From contig JAEUPL010000011.1 in assembly GCA_016790165.1 (NCBI GenBank), forward strand, positions 124,001-188,000: a stretch of 64,000 bases of DNA. The letters run 5' to 3'. Position numbers and translations under genes: made by a program. Shown here piece after piece: positions 22,952 to 31,253 of this stretch; position 1 is the first letter of the stretch, and the number at the start of each line of letters is the position of its first letter. Below the pieces are notes generated by a model. It ran no database searches, was not told where the DNA came from, and saw nothing but the letters and a program-made list of their open reading frames with translations. This DNA is from Burkholderiales bacterium (GTDB lineage Bacteria > Pseudomonadota > Gammaproteobacteria > Burkholderiales > Casimicrobiaceae).

Positions 22952-23587
22952 CTACTTGGTGATCGCTTGCATGACTTTTTCACGCGAGCTCTGTGGCTGT
23001 GCCGTCGCTGCGGGCTTTGCTCCCGGCTTTGGCGGTTGCATGGACTCCAACCCTTTCAGGCTGATGTTGAGGCTGAACTCGTTCAGCCGCTGGTTCTTTT
23101 CGGTGACCGCCTTGATTTCCACCAGCTCAGCGGTTTGCAGGTAAGGTGAAGACTCCAGGTTGCGCATCAGGGTCGATACGCGTGCATTCGACTGGGCGTA
23201 CCCAATCAAGCTGACCTTCTGCCCTGTCTGCCGAATCGCTTTGAGATAAACACCGTCGGGCAACTGGCGGACGAGTTGATCGAGCAACTTGACCGAGGCG
23301 CTGCGGTTGACCTGCAGCGTTTCAACGACCTGTTTGCGTGCGAGCAGCGCGGCCGTTTGCTCTTTTAGTTTCTTGATTTCGTCGATTTGCTCGGTCAGTT
23401 TCTTGTTTTCCGCGACCAGCAGATCGTTGCGGCGCTGCTGCGACGCGATGCGCTCGTCGAGATAGAGCTTGCCGGCATACCAGAGCGCGGCGGCACCCAC
23501 CAGCGTGCCGAGCAGGATGAAATTGAACTCGCGTTTGCGCAGCGCGCGCTTGGCGGCACGGTGCGGTAGCAGGTTGATGCGAATCAT
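22952..23587 (-). CDS. pilN: Type IV pilus alignment protein PilN
   Basis: 211 aa. Begins MIRINLLPHR, the conserved cytoplasmic PilN motif that binds PilM, followed by a transmembrane helix (FILLGTLVGAAALWYAGK), a coiled coil and a periplasmic domain (LPDGVYLKAIRQTGQKVSLI). The start overlaps the pilM stop; 9 bases separate it from pilO. Confidence 0.95.
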   Translation of the reverse strand: MIRINLLPHRAAKRALRKREFNFILLGTLVGAAALWYAGKLYLDERIASQQRRNDLLVAENKKLTEQIDEIKKLKEQTAALLARKQVVETLQVNRSASVKLLDQLVRQLPDGVYLKAIRQTGQKVSLIGYAQSNARVSTLMRNLESSPYLQTAELVEIKAVTEKNQRLNEFSLNISLKGLESMQPPKPGAKPAATAQPQSSREKVMQAITK

Positions 23588-24675
23588 GCGTCAAACCTCC
23601 GCATCGCCAGTCCGCAGGCAACCAGCAACGCCGGCGCATCGGCGACCAACTGCCGCGACTTGATACCCGGACTCAAACTCATTTCGGAAAAGGGATTGGC
23701 CACCGAGGCCACCACGTTGGTTCGACGCGACACAGCATCAACCAACCCAGGCAAGCCCGCGCACCCACCCGCGAGCAGCATGTAGTCGAGCTGTCCCTGC
23801 GCGCTGGAGGTCAGGAAGAACTGAAGCGCACGTGCAGCCTCGATGGCCAGCGTATCGACGTAGGGGCGCAGCACATCATTGTCGTAGTTGGCCGGAAGGT
23901 TGCCGGAACGCTTTGCAGATTCCGCTTCCTCGCCGGTCATGTTGTACGCGCGCTGGATTTCCTGGGTTAACTGGTTGCCACCGAACGGGCTTTCGCGCAT
24001 GAAGATCTGCTCTTCGTTGCGAAATACGTAGAACCGTGTGGACGTGGCGCCCACGTCCAGCACACCGATGTTCTGGTCAACGCCCTTGCCGGGCAGCGCC
24101 TCCGCCATCAATTCGTAGGCGCTCATGACCGCCATCGCCTCAACGTCCATCACGGCGGGCTTCAGTCCGGCCTGCTCCAGCGCGGCCACGCGATCCTCGA
24201 CTTTTTCGCGACGGGCCGCCGCGATCATCACCTCGACCAGTGACTCATCGTTCGCAACTGGCCCGATCACCGCAAAGTCGAGATTGACCTCGTCGAGCGC
24301 GAACGGGATGTACTGATTTGCTTCACCTTCGACCGCGGCCTCGAGTTCTTCCTCGTTGTCGGCGCCAGGCAACGTGATCTTCTTGGTGATGACCATGCTG
24401 GTGGGCAGCGCGGCGGCGGCAGCCTTGGTGCGGGAGCCAAGTTTTCGTAGCGCACGTTCAATGGCTGCGCCGACCGCCTCGACGTTGGCGACATTACCGT
24501 CGGTGACTGCTTCACGCGGCAGCGGTTCGATGGTGTAGCGACTCAGTTCGGGCTTTTGGCGGGAGCCGGCCAACTCAACCAGCTTCACCGCCGTGCTGCT
24601 GATGTCAACCCCGATGAGCGGGGTGCTTTTCGCCCCAAACGCGCCCCGGAGCTGAGCCAAAAAATCTTTTTGCAT
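23584..24675 (-). CDS. pilM: Type IV pilus assembly ATPase-like protein PilM
   Basis: 363 aa from the ATG at 24675; an in-frame TTG at 24690 with AGGCGA upstream is an alternative. Actin/FtsA-like fold: phosphate loops GVDISSTAVKLVEL and NIGVLDVGATSTRFYVFR, and adenosine loop MLLAGGCAGLPGL. Cytoplasmic partner of PilN. First gene of pilMNOPQ and divergent from mrcA, the standard proteobacterial arrangement. Confidence 0.94.
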   Translation of the reverse strand: MQKDFLAQLRGAFGAKSTPLIGVDISSTAVKLVELAGSRQKPELSRYTIEPLPREAVTDGNVANVEAVGAAIERALRKLGSRTKAAAAALPTSMVITKKITLPGADNEEELEAAVEGEANQYIPFALDEVNLDFAVIGPVANDESLVEVMIAAARREKVEDRVAALEQAGLKPAVMDVEAMAVMSAYELMAEALPGKGVDQNIGVLDVGATSTRFYVFRNEEQIFMRESPFGGNQLTQEIQRAYNMTGEEAESAKRSGNLPANYDNDVLRPYVDTLAIEAARALQFFLTSSAQGQLDYMLLAGGCAGLPGLVDAVSRRTNVVASVANPFSEMSLSPGIKSRQLVADAPALLVACGLAMRRFDA

Positions 24676-24775
24676 TGAGAGTTTAGGCAACTTTTGTCGC
24701 CTGAAACTTTAAGTTGGATTGGGAGTGTTGCATAAGGCATGCGCCGTGGCAAGCCGTGCCCAGATTATCGCCCCC

Positions 24776-24781
24776 TATAAT
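24776..24781 (+). promoter_or_regulatory. Candidate -10 element for mrcA
   Basis: A perfect TATAAT lies 107 bases before the mrcA ATG in the pilM/mrcA divergent region (24676-24887). No good -35 hexamer is visible at 16-18 bases, so the call rests on one box. Confidence 0.35.
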
Positions 24782-24887
24782 CAGCGAAAAAAACAACATT
24801 GGCATACCGGCCAAGCACGGCGGCAACGATGTCCGGCCTGTTTCCGGTCACGAACGGGATCGTGTTCTCCGGGGGTAAAGGACTTCA

Positions 24888-27248
24888 ATGGTCAAGCGTT
24901 GGGTGGTGTACCTTTCCTCCGTGCTGGGCGGACTGCTGCTCGTGGGGGGCGTTTTGGTTGCGCTGGTTTGGGCGTTGATCAGCGCGCGCCTGCCCTCGCT
25001 GGACGTACTGACCGACTACCAGCCCAAATTGCCGCTACGGGTGTTGTCCGAGGAGGGCGTGGTGCTTGCCGAATTCGGCGAGGAGCGTCGCAGCCTGGTC
25101 AAATTGACGGAAGTGCCCAAGCATGTGCGCCAAGCCGTGCTCGCGGCTGAAGACGCCAATTTCTACGAGCACTCGGGCGTCGATTGGGTGGCCGCGTTGC
25201 GCGCCGCTTACACCAACACGGTGGGTGGGCCGCGTTCCGGTGCTGGCACCATCACCATGCAGGTGGCGCGCAATTTCTTCCTGACCCGTGAGCGTTCCGG
25301 CGTTGCCGGATATCTGCGCAAAGCCAACGAGGTCGTGCTCACTTACAAAATTGAGCGCGAGCTGACTAAAGATCAGATTCTGGAGCTCTACCTTAATCAG
25401 ATCTTTATGGGCCAGCGCGCCTACGGCTTTGCTGCCGCCGCCAAGGCCTATTACGGAAAGCCGCTGGAGCAGATTTCCGTGCCTGAAGCGGCGATGCTGG
25501 CGGGCATCCCCAAAGCACCCTCTGCCTACAATCCGTTTGCCAACCCGAAGCGGGCCGCGTTGCGCCAGCAGTACGTGCTGCGCCGCATGCACGAACTCAA
25601 CTACCTGAGCGACGCCGAGCACAAGACCGCGCTCGCGGCGCCGTCCACGCTGCGCGGCGATGGCGGATCGATGATCCATGCCGAGTATCTCAACGAAATG
25701 GTGCGCCAGTTCGTATTTGACCTGGTCGGCGAGTCGGCGTACACGCGCGGCCTGTCTGTTACCACCACGATCAGGGCGCGAGATCAGGAAGCGGCCTACC
25801 AGGCGGTCCGGCGGGGTGTGCTCGACTACGAACGGCGGCAGGCGTTCCGCGGGCCGGAGGGCTATGTTGAGCTGCCGACTGCGGGGAAAGACAGCAAGGA
25901 AGCGCGCGACGCCCTCAACGAGGCGGTCGATGCCGCGACCAGCCAATACCCTGACGCCGATGATCTGCTCACTGCCGTAGTGCTGGACGCAACGCCGAAG
26001 CGGGTCACGGTCACGCGCGGTGACGGCGAGACCTACCCCCTCGAGGGCGAAGCCATCCGCTTTGTTCGCACCGCCCTGGCGGAAACCACGCCAGCCGGTG
26101 ACCGGCTGCGGCGCGGCGCGGTGATCCGCATTACGCAGGACGACAAGGGCGCGTTCCGTATTACGCAGTTGCCGCAGGTTGAGGCCGGGTTCGTGGCGGT
26201 TGACCCCAAAGACGGCGCGGTGCGCAGTCTGGTCGGCGGGTTCGATTTCAGCAAAAACCAGTACAACCACGTCACGCAGGCCAGCCGCCAGCCGGGATCG
26301 TCGTTCAAGCCGTTCATCTACTCCGCCGCGCTGGAAAAGGGCATCACCTCCAGCACCGTGATCAACGACGCGCCGCTGTTTTTCTCGGCGGCGCAGACCG
26401 GCGGCGAAGAGTGGGAGCCGAAAAACTACGATGGCAAGTTCGATGGCCCCATGCGGGTGCGCACCGCCCTGGCCAAATCGAAAAACATGGTATCGATCCG
26501 CATTCTGCGCTCCGTCGGCCCGAGTTACGCGCAGGATTACGTGACCAAGTTCGGGTTCGATGCGAAGCAGCACCCGGCGTATCTCACGCTCGCGTTGGGC
26601 GCCGGGCAAACCAATCCGCTGCAGATGGCGGTGGCTTACTCGGTGTTTGCCAATGGTGGCTACCGCGTCAAGCCGTATTTCATCAAGCGCATTGTCGACC
26701 CCAGGGGGACGGTGGTGTTTGAAGAAACACCAGCCGTGGCGGGAAAAGATGCCGAACAAGCGATCGACCCACGTAACGCGTTCATCGTTACTACGATGCT
26801 TCGCGATGTGGTGCGCGCGGGGACGGCGACCAAGGCCATGTCGCTCGGACGTGGCGACCTCGCGGGCAAGACAGGCACGACCAATGACGCGGTGGACGCG
26901 TGGTTTGCCGGTTTCAACCAGTCGCTGGTCGGCGTCGCCTGGGTCGGCTACGACCAGCCCAGATCGTTGGGCGAACGCGAAACCGGCGGCGGCGTCGCCC
27001 TGCCGATCTGGATCAATTACATGAAAACCGCCCTGCGCGGCGTTCCGGAGCAGCCGCTCAAGCCGCCGCCGGGCGTCGTCAGTGCCACGGTTGGCGCCGA
27101 TCCCGAGTCGAGCGGGCTGACCGATTCCGGCGCGGTCTCCGACTGGTTCTATTCAGAGTTCCCACCCAAGCGCTTCATGGATCCGCTGACCGGAAACGAA
27201 GGCGCACGCAACAAGCAGGACGAAGAAGTCCGCCAGCAGCTGTTCTAG
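24888..27248 (+). CDS. mrcA: Penicillin-binding protein 1A, bifunctional peptidoglycan synthase
   Basis: 786 aa class A PBP. Membrane anchor near the N-terminus, glycosyltransferase domain with catalytic E88 (EDANFYEHSGVDW) and TITMQVARNFFL, an inserted OB-like domain, and a transpeptidase domain with S471-S-F-K474 (PGSSFKPF), SKN (AKSKNMVS) and K661-T-G (AGKTGTTNDAVDAWF). Polymerises and crosslinks peptidoglycan. Divergent from pilM. Confidence 0.97.
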   Translation: MVKRWVVYLSSVLGGLLLVGGVLVALVWALISARLPSLDVLTDYQPKLPLRVLSEEGVVLAEFGEERRSLVKLTEVPKHVRQAVLAAEDANFYEHSGVDWVAALRAAYTNTVGGPRSGAGTITMQVARNFFLTRERSGVAGYLRKANEVVLTYKIERELTKDQILELYLNQIFMGQRAYGFAAAAKAYYGKPLEQISVPEAAMLAGIPKAPSAYNPFANPKRAALRQQYVLRRMHELNYLSDAEHKTALAAPSTLRGDGGSMIHAEYLNEMVRQFVFDLVGESAYTRGLSVTTTIRARDQEAAYQAVRRGVLDYERRQAFRGPEGYVELPTAGKDSKEARDALNEAVDAATSQYPDADDLLTAVVLDATPKRVTVTRGDGETYPLEGEAIRFVRTALAETTPAGDRLRRGAVIRITQDDKGAFRITQLPQVEAGFVAVDPKDGAVRSLVGGFDFSKNQYNHVTQASRQPGSSFKPFIYSAALEKGITSSTVINDAPLFFSAAQTGGEEWEPKNYDGKFDGPMRVRTALAKSKNMVSIRILRSVGPSYAQDYVTKFGFDAKQHPAYLTLALGAGQTNPLQMAVAYSVFANGGYRVKPYFIKRIVDPRGTVVFEETPAVAGKDAEQAIDPRNAFIVTTMLRDVVRAGTATKAMSLGRGDLAGKTGTTNDAVDAWFAGFNQSLVGVAWVGYDQPRSLGERETGGGVALPIWINYMKTALRGVPEQPLKPPPGVVSATVGADPESSGLTDSGAVSDWFYSEFPPKRFMDPLTGNEGARNKQDEEVRQQLF

Positions 27249-27266
27249 CGCACCTCGTCGCACCGC

Positions 27267-27818
27267 ATGTCGCATGACCGCGAATCGCTCGCCGCTGTCG
27301 CGGCGCGCATCATCGTCGAATCCGAGCTGACCGACTGGCAGCTTGCTCGACGCAAGGCGGCCGCTCAGCTCGGGCTTGGCGCGCACGGCACGCCGCAGCC
27401 GTCGGATGATGAAATCATCGCCGAGATCGCTACCTACCAGTCGCTCTACGGCGGCGACGGCTGGCACGCGCAGTTGCGCGCGCAACGCGAGTACGCACTG
27501 GAGGCGATGCAGGCGCTGGCGCGCTTTGATCCCGTGCTGGTCGGGCCCGTCGCCGAAGGTTGGGCGCATGCCGGCAGCGGAATCCGGCTCGAACTCTCGC
27601 CGGAAAATCCCAAGGAAGTCGAATACACCCTGATCGATCTCGGCGTGGATTTCACGCCCACGCTCGCGCGGGACGGCACGGCGCTGTATGAAATCGTCGA
27701 CGGCGACTGGCCGATGCGGCTGGTCGTGCCGTCAGGCCGCGCCGCCGCCGATGCGCGGCACAAGCGCCGCCTGCGCCCTGTTCAGTTGAAACAACTTTTG
27801 GCCTCTAGTGACGTCTGA
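27267..27818 (+). CDS. Conserved hypothetical protein
   Basis: 183 aa, soluble, no signal peptide. N-terminal helical half (ARIIVESELTDWQLARRKAA) and a segment RFDPVLVGPVAEGWAHAGS followed by beta-strand-rich sequence with acidic residues (VEYTLIDLGVDFTP), loosely like a nucleotidyltransferase fold but without a clear GS...D.D motif. I do not recognise a function. It starts 18 bases after mrcA, so probably cotranscribed. Its last nine codons lie inside repeat copy C, so the C-terminus may have been created or changed by that repeat. Confidence 0.65.
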   Translation: MSHDRESLAAVAARIIVESELTDWQLARRKAAAQLGLGAHGTPQPSDDEIIAEIATYQSLYGGDGWHAQLRAQREYALEAMQALARFDPVLVGPVAEGWAHAGSGIRLELSPENPKEVEYTLIDLGVDFTPTLARDGTALYEIVDGDWPMRLVVPSGRAAADARHKRRLRPVQLKQLLASSDV

Positions 27819-27908
27819 ACGGTCGCTGCGGCCATATTTTGTACGTAGTCGACTTCAGCAAGAAACAGGGTGAAACGGCCGTCCTCCGGTCGATTCAGGA
27901 GAAAAGCT
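27791..27908 (+). repeat. Dispersed palindromic repeat, copy C
   Basis: Aligns with copy A along its length: ACAACTTTTGGCCTC at the left, AACGGTCGCTGCGGCC, TAGTCGACTT in the centre, GAAACGGCCGTCCTCCGGTC, and GAAAAGC at the right end. It overlaps the last codons of the preceding gene and fills the gap before the Spy-like gene. Confidence 0.65.
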
Positions 27909-28035
27909 GATCGCATCACACTTTCTTACAAAGTACCCGACGCCAACGCATTACTTTCTCCGTTAACTGGACTCAAATCATCAGCATGGCGCAACCGCGC
28001 TGATGTGTACAACGAGGAAAGAAAGAGAGATCCCG

Positions 28036-28425
28036 ATGAAACTGTTCAAAACTACGCTCGCCGTTGCTGTGTTGGCCGCTGCTGGCGCAACGATCGCCCA
28101 CCCGGGCGGCGGCATGATGAATCACCAGCCTGGCGAGCGCATCATCAAGACATTGAATCTCGACGCGACACGCGCGGCACAGGTCACCGCGATCATGACG
28201 GAGGCGCAGAGCCAGCGTCGCGCGGTGTTTGAGTCGATGAAAGGCCAGCGTGGCGACCCCGCCGCCCGTGAGGCCGTGCACACGCAGATGAAGGCCATTG
28301 GCGAGGGCACCAAAGCCAAGCTCGCGCAAGTTCTGACCGCCGATGAGCTGGCCAAACTCAAAGAAGCGCGCAAGGGCATGCGTCACCACGGCCCGCACGG
28401 ATTCGAGGGCAAAAAGCCTGCCTGA
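28036..28425 (+). CDS. Spy/CpxP-like periplasmic protein
   Basis: 129 aa from the ATG at 28036, preceded by a purine-rich AAAGAGAGA site. Signal peptide (LFKTTLAVAVLAAAGATIA) followed by HPGGGMMNHQPGERI, then a short all-helical charged protein with VLTADELAKLKEARKGM, a variant of the LTxxQ motif of Spy/CpxP chaperones, and a His-rich end (MRHHGPHG). Likely periplasmic folding or metal-stress helper; that role is inferred from fold and composition. Confidence 0.7.
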   Translation: MKLFKTTLAVAVLAAAGATIAHPGGGMMNHQPGERIIKTLNLDATRAAQVTAIMTEAQSQRRAVFESMKGQRGDPAAREAVHTQMKAIGEGTKAKLAQVLTADELAKLKEARKGMRHHGPHGFEGKKPA

Positions 28426-28447
28426 GTGCGGTGATTTGCATCGCCCG

Positions 28448-28476
28448 AAAAGGGGAGGCAACGCCTCCCTTTTTTG
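28448..28476. terminator. Bidirectional rho-independent terminator
   Basis: A-run, hairpin GGGAGGC-AAC-GCCTCCC (28453-28469), then six T. Serves the Spy-like gene (plus) and, by its A-run, the convergent delta-60-repeat gene (minus), whose stop codon adjoins it. Confidence 0.9.
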
Positions 28477-30297
28477 TTACGGCAGGCAGCTCGCTCCATG
28501 TGTCGTGGTGATCCAGTTGCGCACTGCCACGGCATCGCGCACACCCGACACGGCGCTGTTGATCGCACCGCCGGTTAGCGCAGGACCGGAAAGGCCCAGC
28601 AGCGCGCGAACGATGAGCAGGCCATCGCTCGTGGCACGCGCCGGATTGCTGCCGTCGCCGTCCGCGTCGAGGTTGAGGCTCGCCAGATAGCTCTCAAGCG
28701 CCGCGCCGCTTCGCGTCGCCCCGCTGCCGATGGCGCCCACCGTGAGCGCCGATCCGCGCAGTCCCAGCAGGTAGCGCACAATCAGCAGGCCGTCGCTCGA
28801 CGCATCGAGCACCGCGTTGCCATCCACATTCAGCGCGCAACTCGCCGCGGCGGACAAGCCGTCGAAGCGCGCCAGACAAAACACATCCGGCGCACCGCGA
28901 AAGCAGCGCGCCGAGACGATCCACTTGCCATCGGGCTGCAAGAGCGCATGCTGCGCCAGATCGCGCTGGTTGGTGAGCGTCGGTTGAATGGCTTTGCCGC
29001 CATTCCCGAAGGCCGCGTCAAAGCTGCCGTCGGCATTGAGCTGTGCCAGACAAATAACCCCGGTGCCAAGGCCCTGGTCGTAGCGGCACACGCCCGCAAC
29101 CGCGATCTTGCCGCCCGGCGCCAGCATCAGCGCGGCAGCGGCATCGTGGCTCGAGTCGATGTTGAATCGCACCCGACCGCGCTCCGCAACGGGCGCGCTG
29201 GCGTTGAACCCACCGCCATCCAGTGCACCATCGGGCAGCAGGCGGGCAACGCAAAACGCCGTCGTCACCACGAACAGGTTGTCGATCGCGGCGCAACCGC
29301 CCGCCAGCACCAACCTGCCGGCGCCGTCGATGCGGAGACCCGCGACGGTGTGCTCGTCATTACTGAACGCCAGCACCCGTAGCCCGGAGGTGCCGGTGGC
29401 GAAGCTGGCCTGGTCAAGCGCCCCTGCTGCCGTCACCCGGAAGACACACATTTTGCGTTGACCGCCATCGGTGCACGCCGCGCCGACTACCAGCTTGCCG
29501 TCGGTCTGCTCGGCCGCGGCGGTGGCATCGGAGTCGCCGCCACTGCCGATGGGTTGCACGCGCACACCGGGTAGCACCCCGGCCGCGTTGAAGCCGCCAT
29601 CGAGCGTGCCGTTGGCGTTGAAGCGAACAACGCACGCGGTCCGGTTGATGATCTGTTCGCCGCAGGCGCCAACCACCACGATCTTGCCGTCGGTCTGCAC
29701 GATCATGTGGCGCGCGTTGTTGTAGAACGCCGCCGGCGTGACCCGCGTGAGCCCGGGGAACGGACCGCCGGCGTTGAACGTGGTGTCGAGTTCGCCAGTG
29801 GCCGTGACCGCGATCACGCAAAAATCAGAGAACCCGGTGGTCGGATTGCCGCAGGTCGCCGCGATCAGAATTCGGCCGGAGGCCAGCACCTGTACTGCCA
29901 CGCCGTACATCTGATCACCGCCGACGCCCGAGTCCACGATCAGTTCGCCGGGCTGCAGATCCGGCTGGGTGCCGTTTTGTGTGGCATTGGCGTTGAACGT
30001 CGCATCCACGCTGCCATCCGCGTTGAAGCGCGCCGCACAGGCACGCAACACAAACACCCCGCGACAGGTGCCCACCTGCACCAACTTGCCGTCGCTCTGG
30101 CGCGCGACCTGGGTGGCTTCGTCCGCTTGAAACTGTGATCGGCCGACTTTCGCCAACACGTAGCCCGGTGCCGCGCCAGACGCGTTGAAACTGGCATCGA
30201 GATCGCCCGGTGCGGCCAGCGCGGCGCTAACCACGACGCCGAGTGCCGTGAGGACGAGTGCGCGGCAGACAACGAGCCGGGACCGCAGTAGGTTCAT
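28477..30297 (-). CDS. Secreted delta-60-repeat protein with two dockerin-like modules
   Basis: 606 aa. Signal peptide ends ALAAPGDLDASFN, the typical opening of delta-60-repeat proteins. The body (residues about 30-480) holds repeated units pairing QxDGKxVxxGxC with RFNADGxxDxxFN, spaced some 60 residues apart, as in predicted beta-propeller proteins. The C-terminus has two modules of the form DGLLIxRxLLGLxGxALTxGAI, each preceded by an Asp-rich loop (NVDGNAVLDASS; DADGDGSNPA), resembling a type-I dockerin calcium site. Ends with the motif TTHGASCLP, shared with a decayed fragment at 33183. Function unknown; extracellular. Confidence 0.82.
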   Translation of the reverse strand: MNLLRSRLVVCRALVLTALGVVVSAALAAPGDLDASFNASGAAPGYVLAKVGRSQFQADEATQVARQSDGKLVQVGTCRGVFVLRACAARFNADGSVDATFNANATQNGTQPDLQPGELIVDSGVGGDQMYGVAVQVLASGRILIAATCGNPTTGFSDFCVIAVTATGELDTTFNAGGPFPGLTRVTPAAFYNNARHMIVQTDGKIVVVGACGEQIINRTACVVRFNANGTLDGGFNAAGVLPGVRVQPIGSGGDSDATAAAEQTDGKLVVGAACTDGGQRKMCVFRVTAAGALDQASFATGTSGLRVLAFSNDEHTVAGLRIDGAGRLVLAGGCAAIDNLFVVTTAFCVARLLPDGALDGGGFNASAPVAERGRVRFNIDSSHDAAAALMLAPGGKIAVAGVCRYDQGLGTGVICLAQLNADGSFDAAFGNGGKAIQPTLTNQRDLAQHALLQPDGKWIVSARCFRGAPDVFCLARFDGLSAAASCALNVDGNAVLDASSDGLLIVRYLLGLRGSALTVGAIGSGATRSGAALESYLASLNLDADGDGSNPARATSDGLLIVRALLGLSGPALTGGAINSAVSGVRDAVAVRNWITTTHGASCLP

Positions 30298-30383
30298 TTT
30301 GGCCAGTCAGGTGACGAACGCGGAGCGCGCTCGACAGGAATTACGAAAATTCGCGAGCGATTGCGACACCCCGGCGAAGAAAG

Positions 30384-30412
30384 CAAAACAAAAAGGAGCC
30401 CGCAGGCTCCTT
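30384..30412 (-). terminator. Rho-independent terminator
   Basis: On the minus strand: stem AAGGAGCC / GGCTCCTT with a 4-base loop (30393-30412), followed by a T-rich run (30384-30394). Lies 58 bases after the stop of the exported protein gene at 30470. Confidence 0.85.
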
Positions 30413-30469
30413 CTGGTCGTGTCGGCTGCAACGGCTCGTCATGGCGACTTCCGCGCCTCCACCGCCACG

Positions 30470-30976
30470 CTAGTTCGCCATGTTCGACGAAACCAGCACC
30501 GTGCAGGACGCACCCGACGCCAGCGACAGACCGGCCGTGCACGTGGTCTGTGTCGTATTGATGGCGTAGCCCGGCGCATTCTGCAGCGTAATGGCGCGGA
30601 TCACGACCTGGCCACCCGTCACGTTGGTCACGTTGTAGAAGCCGCCGGAAAGATTGACTGTGGTCGGACTGGTGACGAGGTTCACTTGCGTCGACGAGAT
30701 CGCGCTGGTATCGGTCGCCGTCAGGCCGCCGGCGACCACCAGTGCAGCCGCCGCAAGGCCAAGCAGCGAGCGCGCTGCGGCGCCGCGCTTGCGCAGAACC
30801 CAAAACGCCACGAACGCGAGCAACAGACCCGCCCCGACCGTGGCTGCGCTACCCACCGGAACCACACTGCCGGAATCAAACGCCACCGTCAGCGTGGGCT
30901 GCACCTGCGCAAAGGCAGCAGCGGACAAGGTGGCAAGCGAAGCCGCAACAACGCGGCGCAACATCGAACGGGTCAC
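30470..30976 (-). CDS. Exported protein with mid-protein sorting-like segment (XrtH 'midcut' type?)
   Basis: 168 aa. The GTG at 30976 is chosen because GGAG lies 6 bases upstream. Signal peptide (VVAASLATLSAAAFAQ), a short outer segment, then a central stretch VVPVGSAATVGAGLLLAFVA and WVLRKRG: a proline-containing motif, a transmembrane helix and a basic cluster, as in exosortase sorting signals but placed in the middle, followed by a second hydrophobic stretch and a Thr/Ser-rich beta domain with two cysteines. This layout recalls 'midcut-by-XrtH' proteins. No exosortase gene is in the window, so assignment is tentative. Confidence 0.55.
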   Translation of the reverse strand: MTRSMLRRVVAASLATLSAAAFAQVQPTLTVAFDSGSVVPVGSAATVGAGLLLAFVAFWVLRKRGAAARSLLGLAAAALVVAGGLTATDTSAISSTQVNLVTSPTTVNLSGGFYNVTNVTGGQVVIRAITLQNAPGYAINTTQTTCTAGLSLASGASCTVLVSSNMAN

Positions 30977-31002
30977 AGCAATCTCCCAGGAAGACAATGA
31001 AC

Positions 31003-31253
31003 TGACTAATCTAGGAATTCTCCCAGCAAACGCCGGGCGTGCGACAGCTTACGTTCCACCGAACGCCCACGGCGACGTGTGCTGTGTGGTGTTGCCACAA
31101 CGGTCAGGCGGCGTCGAGCCCGTCAACCGTGACGGCACAGCAACAGGGCGCGAAGGCGCCGGGTTAGTTGGCTGGCGCGTCGCAGGCCAGGCGGGCCAAG
31201 CAGCCCGCCACCGAACGCGTGTCGCGTGGCGGCAACGCGACCGCTTCGCACCC
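31003..31253. other. Intergenic region without recognised features
   Basis: About 250 bases between two minus-strand genes. G+C-rich, with stop codons in the frame following the upstream gene. No gene, hairpin with T-run or repeat copy seen. Confidence 0.5.

Noticed and set aside
25035-26759. 574-codon minus-strand open frame inside mrcA
   Set aside because: Shadow of mrcA, whose catalytic motifs are all intact in the plus frame.
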